Assembly (NCBI RefSeq): GCF_001183965.1
Contig: NZ_LFZV01000001.1
Coordinates: 445,287 to 509,286, forward strand
Reading direction: 5' to 3'
Source: Bacillus sp. FJAT-27916
GTDB taxonomy: Bacteria > Bacillota > Bacilli > Bacillales > Pradoshiaceae
DNA: 64,000 nucleotides
The translations under genes were made by a program, and so were the position numbers. This document shows, piece by piece, positions 53,065-61,078 of the stretch. Numbering within the stretch: the first letter of the stretch is position 1; the number at the start of each line of letters is the position of its first letter. The notes under the pieces were generated by a model. It saw only the letters and a list, made by a program, of their open reading frames with translations, was not told the origin of the DNA and made no database searches.

Positions 53065-54570
53065 ATGAACTTTATCAAACGAGCATTCTTGAGCGTAAAG
53101 GCCAAGAAGGGCAAAAGCATATTACAGTTATTTGTCTTCACGGTTATTTGCGTGTTGGTATTGAGCGGGTTATCTATTCAGAGTGCAGCTTCGACTTCAG
53201 CAGAGCTTGCGAAACAGCAGCTTGGAGGAACCGTCACACTGAGCTATGACCAAGAGAAGATGATGCAGGAGCAGCGTGAAGCAAGAGAAAGTGCTGGTTC
53301 AGAGGATGCCCGGGAGCCATTTCGTTTTGCTCAAACACCTGTTGAGGTAGAGGATGCGGAGGAATTAACGACCTTAGCCCAATTAAGCGGCTATAACTTC
53401 ACTTCAAGCACACAGGCAGCAGCCAGCAGCTTTGATCCTATTGAAGCTTCATCAAGTGATACTTCGAGCAATTCGAATCCAATGGGCGGGAAAATGCCTG
53501 ATAACGGCATGAGCGATGCAGATGTGACCCTGCAAGGGGTGGTTTTCACAGATGCAACGAGTGATTTCATGGATGGGAATGCAGAAATGACAGAGGGAAC
53601 GCATATTTCTGATGAGCATATTGGTAAAAATGTCGCCATCATTGAGGAAACATTAGCAGAGGAAAATGATTTATCTGTCGGTGATACCATTGAAGTTGCC
53701 TCTACAAGCGATGAAGATACAACAGTAAAAGTCGAGATTATCGGAATCTACAAAACGACTTCCACATCGACTGATTCGATGGGGATGAGTTTTACTTCCA
53801 TGAACCCATACAATAAAATCTATGTTCCTTATACAGTAGCCAATGAAATGAAAGGCGAAGATTATGAGGGCACAATTGATAGCGCTACATATTACATGGC
53901 AGATCCTGCTGATACAGATTCCTTCATTGAGGATGCAAAGGCAATGGATGTCATTGATTTCGATACATTTAAGCTGGATGCAAATGATGACCTTTATCAG
54001 CAAATGGTAGAGCCAATCAATAATGTCGCCTCATTTTCAAAAAACATTGTATATTTAGTGACCATTGCAGGTGCAATTATTCTTGGATTAATTGTGATGC
54101 TTGGCATTCGGGAACGAAAATATGAAATGGGTGTCCTTCTTGCCATTGGTGAGAAAAAGAGCAAGTTAATTGGACAATTTATCGTCGAGATTCTTATTGT
54201 TGCGGTCTTTGCGATTGGGATAGCCTCCCTGACAGGTAATTTAGTGGCTGATAAGATTGGTGACCAGCTTCTATCACAACAAGAGGAAGCTTCAGCAAGT
54301 TCTAGTGCAGATGCGACTCAGTTTGGCGGCAGAGGAATGCAAATGGGCGGTGGGGGTATGGGTGCTCCAGGCGGTTTCAGAGGTCCTGGCGGACAAGCTG
54401 GTGCAGCTGACGCAGAAGTGGCAACGGTTGACCTGGATGTTCAAGTAACTCCATCTGATCTAGGAAAGCTGACGGGAATTGGTTTGCTGATTGCGGTTAT
54501 CGCGACATTAATTCCTTCATTATCCGTATTTAGACTGCAGCCGAAAGCAATCCTTTCAAGACAGGATTAA
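53065..54570 (+). CDS. MacB/FtsX-family ABC permease with Gly/Met-rich insert
   Basis: 501 residues, with AGGATGGAGAAGG upstream. One span at about 20-42 is followed by an extracellular MacB_PCD domain at 45-310. The FtsX core has spans near 325-350, 370-395 and 465-490 (GIRERKYEMGVLLAIGEKKSKLIG). Unusually, the loop between the last two spans holds a low-complexity segment near 410-450 (FGGRGMQMGGGGMGAPGG) in what should be the cytosol or exposed face. The matching ATPase gene follows after 12 bases, and an OmpR-type two-component system after it. Confidence 0.88.
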   Translation: MNFIKRAFLSVKAKKGKSILQLFVFTVICVLVLSGLSIQSAASTSAELAKQQLGGTVTLSYDQEKMMQEQREARESAGSEDAREPFRFAQTPVEVEDAEELTTLAQLSGYNFTSSTQAAASSFDPIEASSSDTSSNSNPMGGKMPDNGMSDADVTLQGVVFTDATSDFMDGNAEMTEGTHISDEHIGKNVAIIEETLAEENDLSVGDTIEVASTSDEDTTVKVEIIGIYKTTSTSTDSMGMSFTSMNPYNKIYVPYTVANEMKGEDYEGTIDSATYYMADPADTDSFIEDAKAMDVIDFDTFKLDANDDLYQQMVEPINNVASFSKNIVYLVTIAGAIILGLIVMLGIRERKYEMGVLLAIGEKKSKLIGQFIVEILIVAVFAIGIASLTGNLVADKIGDQLLSQQEEASASSSADATQFGGRGMQMGGGGMGAPGGFRGPGGQAGAADAEVATVDLDVQVTPSDLGKLTGIGLLIAVIATLIPSLSVFRLQPKAILSRQD

Positions 54571-54582
54571 GGAGGAGAAGCA

Positions 54583-55278
54583 ATGACGAATTTACTGGAA
54601 TTTAAGGATGTAAGTTATTGGTATAAGTTTGAGAATAAGAGGCAAGACATACTAAAGAAAATTAATGTATCCTTTAATAAAGGTCTGTTCTATACCATTG
54701 TCGGTCCTTCCGGGTCTGGGAAGACAACCTTCCTGGCATTAGCGAGTGCGCTGGATATGCCGAAGGATGGGGAAGTGCTGTATGAAGGAAAGAATATCAA
54801 AAAAATCGGTTATTCCAAATTTCGAAATAAATATGTTTCTATTGTCTTCCAGGCATACAATCTGCTCCCTTATATGACGGCCCTGCAAAATATCACGACC
54901 GCTATGGAAATAACGGGAACTAAGGTGGGTAATCGCAAGGCCTATGCACTGGAAATGCTTCAGAAGGTCGGGATCGATGAGAAGCAGGCTCATCAGCGTG
55001 TGCTTACCTTGAGCGGCGGCCAGCAGCAGCGTGTATCAATTGCGCGGGCTCTGTGCTGCCAATCGGAATTGATTGTGGCCGATGAGCCAACAGGAAACCT
55101 GGATGAGGACACAGCGAAGGAAATCATCGACTTATTCCTTGATCTGGCTCATAAAGAAGGAAAATGTGTCATTGTTGTAACGCATGATACTAATCTGGCC
55201 AAGATTTCGGATGTGAATATTCGCTTATCAAAAGGTGAAATCACGATTTCAAATAAGGAAGAACCAGTAATGGTGTAA
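54583..55278 (+). CDS. ABC transporter ATPase (MacB/LolD type)
   Basis: 231 residues, TAAGGAGGAG upstream. Walker [13 protein letters not shown] near 41-52, Q-loop [12 protein letters not shown], signature [15 protein letters not shown], Walker [15 protein letters not shown]-loop VVTHD. It partners the preceding FtsX permease. Such pairs next to two-component systems often handle antimicrobial peptides or cell-envelope stress, but here that is only context. A terminator separates it from the regulator gene. Confidence 0.92.
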   Translation: MTNLLEFKDVSYWYKFENKRQDILKKINVSFNKGLFYTIVGPSGSGKTTFLALASALDMPKDGEVLYEGKNIKKIGYSKFRNKYVSIVFQAYNLLPYMTALQNITTAMEITGTKVGNRKAYALEMLQKVGIDEKQAHQRVLTLSGGQQQRVSIARALCCQSELIVADEPTGNLDEDTAKEIIDLFLDLAHKEGKCVIVVTHDTNLAKISDVNIRLSKGEITISNKEEPVMV

Positions 55279-55290
55279 AATAAGAGTAAA

Positions 55291-55323
55291 ACAAAAATCT
55301 CCGGACATTTCGGGGATTTTTGT
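55291..55323 (+). terminator. Terminator after the ABC ATPase gene
   Basis: ACAAAAATCTCCG pairs with CGGGGATTTTTGT; the right arm supplies the T run. Confidence 0.75.
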
Positions 55324-55355
55324 CCTATTCGTTTTTAGCGGGAGAGTGTTGCAGC

Positions 55356-56045
55356 ATGCATAAAATCTTGATTGTTGAAGATGAAATCGCAATCAGCCAA
55401 GTGTTAAAGGCATATTTGAAAAAAGCGGGCTATGAGACGAAACAAGTTTATACAGGTGAAGAGGCAATCGATGAATTCCACGAGTATAAGCCGGATTTGG
55501 TGCTGCTCGATGTGATGCTTCCTGGTAAAAGCGGATGGGATATCTTGAAGGAGATCCGCATAGAAAGCACATGCCCGGTTATTATGCTGACAGCCCTTGG
55601 TGATGTGAACTACCGGCTCACAGGCTTGAATGATGGAGCAGATGATTATATTACGAAGCCGTTTGTCGGTGATGAGGTTGTCGCAAGGGTACAGGCTGTA
55701 CTTAGAAGGTCAGTGCAGGTCATTGATGATAAAGAACGGAAGCAATTTGGTTCATTAACCATCAATATGAAGGCTCATTCGGTCACTTTGCATGGTATTG
55801 AATTGGATTTGACTCCACGTGATCTCGCACTGCTCATTTTTTTGAGTCAGCATCCCAATCAATTATTCACACGGGACCAGTTGATTGAACATGTATGGGG
55901 TCTGGATTATGATGGCAGTGACCGGGCAGTTGATTTATCCATTAAGAGATTGAGAAAAGCCTTGAAAAATTGGCCTAGTACAGAAGGAGAAATCAAAACT
56001 TTGCGGGGATTGGGGTATCAGTTAAGTGTCTTCGATAAAAAATAA
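55356..56045 (+). CDS. OmpR-family response regulator
   Basis: 229 residues from MHKILIVEDEIAISQVL, GGGAGAG upstream. Receiver domain at 1-120 with EDE at 8-10, phospho-acceptor Asp52 in LVLLDVMLPGKSGWD, Thr in LTALGD and Lys in ITKPF. The winged-helix output at about 130-228 ends in VDLSIKRLRKAL and IKTLRGLGYQL. It overlaps the kinase gene by 20 bases. Probably controls the ABC transporter upstream and perhaps the protease downstream. Confidence 0.95.
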   Translation: MHKILIVEDEIAISQVLKAYLKKAGYETKQVYTGEEAIDEFHEYKPDLVLLDVMLPGKSGWDILKEIRIESTCPVIMLTALGDVNYRLTGLNDGADDYITKPFVGDEVVARVQAVLRRSVQVIDDKERKQFGSLTINMKAHSVTLHGIELDLTPRDLALLIFLSQHPNQLFTRDQLIEHVWGLDYDGSDRAVDLSIKRLRKALKNWPSTEGEIKTLRGLGYQLSVFDKK

Positions 56046-57525
56046 ACTTCAGACTAAAATCACCCATCTCACCTATGCATGGAAAAATAAGTGGGCTAAG
56101 GAGCAGGAGGAACAAAAAAGGATCAGCCTCCTGCGCTATTGGACAATACGCTATCTCGTTACGCTTGTGATTGGCTTGGCGGTGATTGGCTTCGTCACGG
56201 GAATTATCATCCGGCAATCGACTTTAAATAAAAACCTTGAGATTGATCAATATTTGGCGGAGGAAGTGGCTGCGCGAATGCTTGATCAAATAGTCGGGAC
56301 CGATATACCGACCGATGGAAATGATGAATTATTTTATAATCGGAAAAAATTACTTGAAACAAGCGGTAGTCCATCCATTTATATCGTCGACCCGTCCGGT
56401 ACGATTCTTATGGAGAACCGCTCAGAGAATCATTTAAGGATTTCATCCTTTTCGGAGAAGTTAATTTCGAGCGAGGATGAGGTAAGAAAATTAAACAATA
56501 TTGGCGGGAGAGATTATTATCTCATCAAACGACCGATTACCTTGAATAATTCTGTTCTTGGCTGGGTCGTAGTCATCCAGTCGGAGGCAGAACTGACTGC
56601 TGTGGACCAGGAATACAAGTTGCTCTTTCTGATGATTCTCAGTGCAGCCATGCTTGGCTGGGCAGCGATATACTTCCTGTCTAAACGTCTGCTTAAGCCG
56701 ATTGAGAATGTAGCAAAGGCAGCAAAGGAAGTCGAAGCAGGTAATTACGATGTTGAGCTGAATGAAAGGGTACGAGAACAAGAGGTGTATGATCTAGTTC
56801 ATTCATTTAAAGAAATGGCCCTTAAGCTTGAACAGCTGGAATCCATTAGGGCTGAGCTGCTTGCTGGGGTGACGCATGAATTGAAAACCCCTGTCACCTC
56901 TATCAGCGGCCTCCTGCAGGCAGTGAACGATAAGGTTGTTACAGGAGAAGAAGCAAAGGAGTTTCTTGCTATTTCCTTGCAGGAGACGAATCGTCTGCAG
57001 AAGATGGTCGGGGATTTGCTTGATTTCAATTCTTTTGCGGCAAACGCCATTCCAGTGAATAAAAAACCATGCTTCATTGGAGAAAGCGTGAAAGAGATGG
57101 TCTATCAATGGAGCATTATTCAAGATAATTCCGATATAGAGGTTGCCATAAATAAGCCTGAGGAAGACTTCGAAGTGTATACTGATACGCTTCGTCTCCA
57201 GCAAATTCTCATTAACCTGCTTAATAATGCAAAGCAGGCTATTCAGGGGGATGGAAAAATCACGATCACCATTCACCCGACGGACGGTGAATGGCTCGCG
57301 ATTGATGTTCAGGATAATGGCACAGGAATCCCTGATGCTGAGCAGGATTTGATTTTCGAGCGTTTCTACCGTGGTGAAGAAAAGAAATATAAGGTAAGAG
57401 GCTTGGGGCTCGGCCTGCCTTTCAGCAAGATGCTGGCAAGAGCCATGGGAGGCGACCTAAAGCTTTTAAAAAGCAACGGGGAAGGGACGACCTTTACCAT
57501 CAATCTTCCTTACAGGGATGAATAA
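56026..57525 (+). CDS. Sensor histidine kinase, partner of the OmpR-type regulator
   Basis: 499 residues with GTG start inside the regulator's end. Spans at about 44-66 and 195-217 bracket an extracellular sensor domain of about 130 residues. A HAMP domain (KRLLKPIENVAKAAKEVEAG) is at 218-270. Phospho-His 284 lies in LLAGVTHELKTPVTSISG. ATPase motifs are LLNNAKQAIQ, QDNGTGIPDAE and GLGLGLPFSKML. The stimulus is unknown. CssS-like control of the next gene (an HtrA protease) is possible but the kinase is not obviously CssS. Confidence 0.93.
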   Translation: MSSIKNKLQTKITHLTYAWKNKWAKEQEEQKRISLLRYWTIRYLVTLVIGLAVIGFVTGIIIRQSTLNKNLEIDQYLAEEVAARMLDQIVGTDIPTDGNDELFYNRKKLLETSGSPSIYIVDPSGTILMENRSENHLRISSFSEKLISSEDEVRKLNNIGGRDYYLIKRPITLNNSVLGWVVVIQSEAELTAVDQEYKLLFLMILSAAMLGWAAIYFLSKRLLKPIENVAKAAKEVEAGNYDVELNERVREQEVYDLVHSFKEMALKLEQLESIRAELLAGVTHELKTPVTSISGLLQAVNDKVVTGEEAKEFLAISLQETNRLQKMVGDLLDFNSFAANAIPVNKKPCFIGESVKEMVYQWSIIQDNSDIEVAINKPEEDFEVYTDTLRLQQILINLLNNAKQAIQGDGKITITIHPTDGEWLAIDVQDNGTGIPDAEQDLIFERFYRGEEKKYKVRGLGLGLPFSKMLARAMGGDLKLLKSNGEGTTFTINLPYRDE

Positions 57526-57533
57526 AGAGGCGG

Positions 57534-57563
57534 AAGCTGGCGGAGACCATCGCCAGCTTTTCC
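57534..57563 (+). terminator. Terminator after the kinase gene
   Basis: AAGCTGGCG / CGCCAGCTT stem followed by TTCC; modest T tract. Confidence 0.7.
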
Positions 57564-57751
57564 ATTTATTAAAGGAAACACAAGAATAGACTTCCATTTA
57601 TAATAAAGGTATCATTTTATAAAAATATTACACGCTGACATACCTCTGACACAAAGTGTGGGTATAGTAGGTAATGTAGTCAGGAAACTATTATTTTAAC
57701 GTAATCATTAATTCATATACTTTCAGCATAATAGGTAAGGAGAGGAATTAG

Positions 57752-59218
57752 ATGGATTTCACTAACCGAAATGAACGTGATGAATGGGAAGAAACAAAGC
57801 GAAATGATGAAGAAACGATAAATGAAACAACAGAAGCTGAGCCAACGAGCCGTTCTATTGATCCGACCTATGTATCCTATCAGGGATATCATGAGCTTGA
57901 TTCCAGCCAAATTGGCAAAGGGCCATACGATCATGCAGCTGAGGAATTAATTGAGCCTGTTATTAGCAACGAACAACCGGACAAACAAGAGCCTCATGAA
58001 AGCCAGTCATCGAAAAGCAGAAAAAGATGGCTTACACCTGTGATTACAGCCATTCTTGGAGGAGCGATTGTCCTTGGCTCTGGTTCTTATTTTGGATTTG
58101 TTGATTTAACCGGATTCCTGCCTGGCAGCGGAGATGGAACTGTAGAATCAGTTGAAACTGCCGTTGCCCAAGTTGATGATAAGGATGGGCTGCAAATTGA
58201 TGAGACAGCCATTTCCACAAGTGACACAATTAAGATGATCGAAGAAGTATCCCCTGCTGTTGTGGGGGTCGTCAATATCCAGAAAATGAGCACAGAAAAC
58301 TACTATAACTATGGATTACCGACCACTGAAGGGGAGAACTCAGACAAGGAAGAAAGCGGAACTGGTTCAGGTGTCATCTTTAAGAAGGAAGGCGATTATG
58401 CCTATATTGTTACGAATAATCACGTAATTGAAGATGCTGATACCATTGAAGTATATTTAGCTAATGAAACAAAAGTGGAAGCTAAGCTTGTTGGTACAGA
58501 TGCGCTGACAGACCTTGCCGTCTTGCAAATCAGCAGTAAGAATGTCACGAAGGTAGCAGAATTCGGGGATTCCGATAAATTGAGTGTCGGACAGGAAGTG
58601 CTTGCTATCGGAAATCCGCTTGGCTTAGATTTCTCTGGTTCAGTGACACAAGGAATTATCAGTGGCCTGCAGCGTACAGTGACTGTTTCTACATCAGCTG
58701 GTGAATGGGATATGGATGTTATCCAGACGGATGCTGCCATCAACCCAGGGAACAGCGGAGGAGCACTTGTGAACTCAAGCGGTCAGGTCATTGGAATCAA
58801 CAGTATGAAAATCTCCTCGGAAGATGTAGAAGGGATTGGATTTGCCATCCCAACTCAAGAGGTCAAAACAATTGTGAATGATCTGCTTGCTGACGGATCC
58901 GTCCAACGCGCTTATGTGGGCGTAGGCTTGCAGTCTATTGCAGAGATTCCGCAATACGTACTGGAGCGTCAGCTTAACCTTCCAGCTGACGTGTCAGAAG
59001 GGCTGGTGGTTACGCAAGTTGAAGCTGGGTCACCTGCTGATAAAGCTGGCATCGCAACATATGATGTGATCGTCTCAGTCGATGATACAGAGGTTTCGAC
59101 TCTCAGTGAGTTCAGAAAATACCTATACAGCCATACAAAGAGCGGGGATACCGTAAAAATCAAACTATACCGTGATGGAGCGGAAAAAACCGTATCCGTA
59201 ACGGTAACAGAGCAATAA
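57752..59218 (+). CDS. HtrA-family membrane-anchored serine protease
   Basis: 488 residues, AAGGAGAGG upstream. An acidic cytosolic N-terminus (1-90), one membrane span at about 95-115, then an extracellular trypsin-like domain with His224 (TNNHVIEDAD), Asp254 (LTDLAVLQI) and Ser335 (NPGNSGGAL). A PDZ domain is at about 385-485 (EAGSPADKAGI). It matches the HtrA/HtrB/YyxA type of Bacilli, which degrade misfolded secreted proteins. The two-component genes upstream are suggestive of regulation. No clear CssR sites were recognised. Confidence 0.93.
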   Translation: MDFTNRNERDEWEETKRNDEETINETTEAEPTSRSIDPTYVSYQGYHELDSSQIGKGPYDHAAEELIEPVISNEQPDKQEPHESQSSKSRKRWLTPVITAILGGAIVLGSGSYFGFVDLTGFLPGSGDGTVESVETAVAQVDDKDGLQIDETAISTSDTIKMIEEVSPAVVGVVNIQKMSTENYYNYGLPTTEGENSDKEESGTGSGVIFKKEGDYAYIVTNNHVIEDADTIEVYLANETKVEAKLVGTDALTDLAVLQISSKNVTKVAEFGDSDKLSVGQEVLAIGNPLGLDFSGSVTQGIISGLQRTVTVSTSAGEWDMDVIQTDAAINPGNSGGALVNSSGQVIGINSMKISSEDVEGIGFAIPTQEVKTIVNDLLADGSVQRAYVGVGLQSIAEIPQYVLERQLNLPADVSEGLVVTQVEAGSPADKAGIATYDVIVSVDDTEVSTLSEFRKYLYSHTKSGDTVKIKLYRDGAEKTVSVTVTEQ

Positions 59219-59293
59219 CATAACCCTTTGTGAATAATTGTTGCTATCTTTCCCCCTAGGATAGTAAACGTTATTTGAATAGAGAAGATTTCG

Positions 59294-59326
59294 CTAAAGA
59301 AGCTTGATAGACTCAAGTTTCTTTAG
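59294..59326 (+). other. Strong hairpin in the 3' region of the HtrA gene
   Basis: CTAAAGAAGCTTGA pairs with TCAAGTTTCTTTAG over 14 bp (one G-T) with a five-base loop. No T tract follows; a second hairpin lies eight bases on. Confidence 0.7.
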
Positions 59327-59333
59327 GCTATTC

Positions 59334-59362
59334 AGACAGATTCGTCAGAATCTGTCTTTCTT
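59334..59362 (+). terminator. Terminator after the HtrA gene
   Basis: AGACAGATTC / GAATCTGTCT stem with a GTCA loop, then TTCTTT. Confidence 0.75.
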
Positions 59363-59762
59363 TATGCCTGTATTTCCTTAAGATGAGCTAGAAAGTATAG
59401 ATTATTTAAATATAGTTAAAGTTGGATAGGTGCATGGACAGTTCATTTCGTGATCCCTTAGCATTATCCAAAATGATAAGGAATATCTCCGAAGTTAAGA
59501 TGGGATTCGACAGGAGATAGGACATTCATATTTACTGATGATTATGATAATTAATAGAAAAAAGTAACAACGGTTTTATGGTGAAGAAATATAGGGGAAT
59601 AAATGATAAAAAGGGGAAAAAAGACGGATAGACTCGAATATTTGGAGTTACAAAATATATTACTGTAAGAATATTTAGAAAAAAATGTCATTTTACATTT
59701 ACATTGCATTTATTTTCCACTAAACTTCATTATAAGCCAACCTATTCAAAAGGGAGAAAAAT

Positions 59763-61019
59763 ATGATCAATGACCTTGTTGAAAGTTTCATCATCAACTT
59801 GTTTATCATCTTGATCTGCGTACAAATTAATTATTTTTGGCAGGTAAAAAGGGAAACGGACGAAAATAACAACTATTTGGCCTTATTTATCGCGCTTGCT
59901 GGCAGCCTCCTCATCAATAGGCTATTTTTTGTTTCTGAAATAAATTCATCCCTCTCCCTGCATATCGGGGATCTGGTTGTGATTATCGGAGTACTGTATG
60001 GTCGTGCCTGGATAGGAACCATGCTGTTTATTCTTTTAACTGTCATGTCGACGTTGATCCATCCTTTGCAAGGACTTTATACCATCATGACGAGTTTGCC
60101 GCCTTTGTTAATCTCACTCTATTTACGAAAAATCTATATTAAGATTCCAATAAAAAAGAAATATACGCAAGCCTTTTTAATTGCGCTGATTTCCTCCATT
60201 ATCAGTATGTCCTTGGCGAACGGCCTTTTCTCCAATAGGTGGACATGGCTCGACAGCATTCTCTATATGCTTGTCTATATAGGAGGACTTCTCGGCTTAG
60301 TGTATTATATGGAGAATTTAAAGAGGAGCAGAATGCTGAAGCGGGAGATCATCAACACGGAGAAACTTCAGGCTGTCAGTCATTTGGCCGCATCAATCTC
60401 TCATGAAGTTCGCAACCCTTTAACAGCAACAAAGGGGTTTTTGCAATTATTAAAGAGTGATGATAACCTGCCGGCAGAGAAGAAGCAGCAATTTATTGAT
60501 ATAGCCATATCTGAATTGAATCGGGCAGAGAATATCATCAATGATTACCTTGCCTTTGCAAAGCCTTCTATGGAACTGCAGGAAACCATTGAAATCCAAT
60601 CTGAGATTCTCAAGGTGATTGAAATTGTGAAGCCGCTTGCGAATATGAATGCGGTCTTTATTCAATGTCATGTACCTGTGTTTTACGTGAATGGAGAAAA
60701 GCATTTATTCCAGCAATGCTTCGTTAATCTCGTAAAGAATGCAATTGAATCCATGCAGGAGGGCGGTGTCCTGATTTTGAAGGCACAGCCAATCAAGAAA
60801 GGGATTAATATTACCATATCTGATACAGGAATCGGGATGAGTGATGAACAGATCAGCCGGCTTGGTGAGCCTTATTTTTCTACTAAAGGTGTCAAGGGTA
60901 CGGGCTTAGGGATGGTAGCTGTCTATCGGATTGTGAAGTCCATGCATGGCTCGATACGGGTCAAGAGCAAGCCGAAGGAAGGCACAACATTCACCATCTA
61001 CTTGCCTGGTCATCCATAA
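59763..61019 (+). CDS. KinB-like sensor histidine kinase
   Basis: 418 residues, AAAGGGAG upstream. The N-terminal half has about six membrane spans (1-185) with the 5TM-type segment LHIGDLVVIIGVLYGRAWIG near 65-84, little extracellular domain. HisKA follows with phospho-His 214 in SISHEVRNPLTATKGFLQLL. ATPase motifs are LVKNAIESMQ, ISDTGIGM and KGTGLGMVAVYRIVKS. This membrane layout is typical of KinB-type sporulation kinases that feed Spo0F. No partner regulator is adjacent, as expected for an orphan sporulation kinase. Confidence 0.88.
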   Translation: MINDLVESFIINLFIILICVQINYFWQVKRETDENNNYLALFIALAGSLLINRLFFVSEINSSLSLHIGDLVVIIGVLYGRAWIGTMLFILLTVMSTLIHPLQGLYTIMTSLPPLLISLYLRKIYIKIPIKKKYTQAFLIALISSIISMSLANGLFSNRWTWLDSILYMLVYIGGLLGLVYYMENLKRSRMLKREIINTEKLQAVSHLAASISHEVRNPLTATKGFLQLLKSDDNLPAEKKQQFIDIAISELNRAENIINDYLAFAKPSMELQETIEIQSEILKVIEIVKPLANMNAVFIQCHVPVFYVNGEKHLFQQCFVNLVKNAIESMQEGGVLILKAQPIKKGINITISDTGIGMSDEQISRLGEPYFSTKGVKGTGLGMVAVYRIVKSMHGSIRVKSKPKEGTTFTIYLPGHP

Positions 61020-61029
61020 GAAGGTAAGA

Positions 61030-61069
61030 ATAAATCCCCTCGCAGCCAATGTGCGAGGGGATTTTGTAT
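61030..61069. terminator. Bidirectional terminator between KinB-like and HelD genes
   Basis: AAATCCCCTCGCA pairs with TGCGAGGGGATTT, with T bases to the right. It lies between convergent genes. Confidence 0.85.
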
Positions 61070-61078
61070 GTCATTTGG

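Larger units (their letters stand above)
59219..59762. other. 544-base intergenic region
   Basis: It begins with two strong hairpins (59294-59326 and 59334-59362). The rest is AT-rich with a single Spo0A-box-like TTCGACA at 59506-59512 and a possible promoter region for the KinB-like gene. No gene is supported. Confidence 0.6.

Noticed and set aside
57600-57751. CssR binding sites before the HtrA gene
   Set aside because: Some AT-rich words vaguely resemble remembered octamers, but no convincing pair was found.
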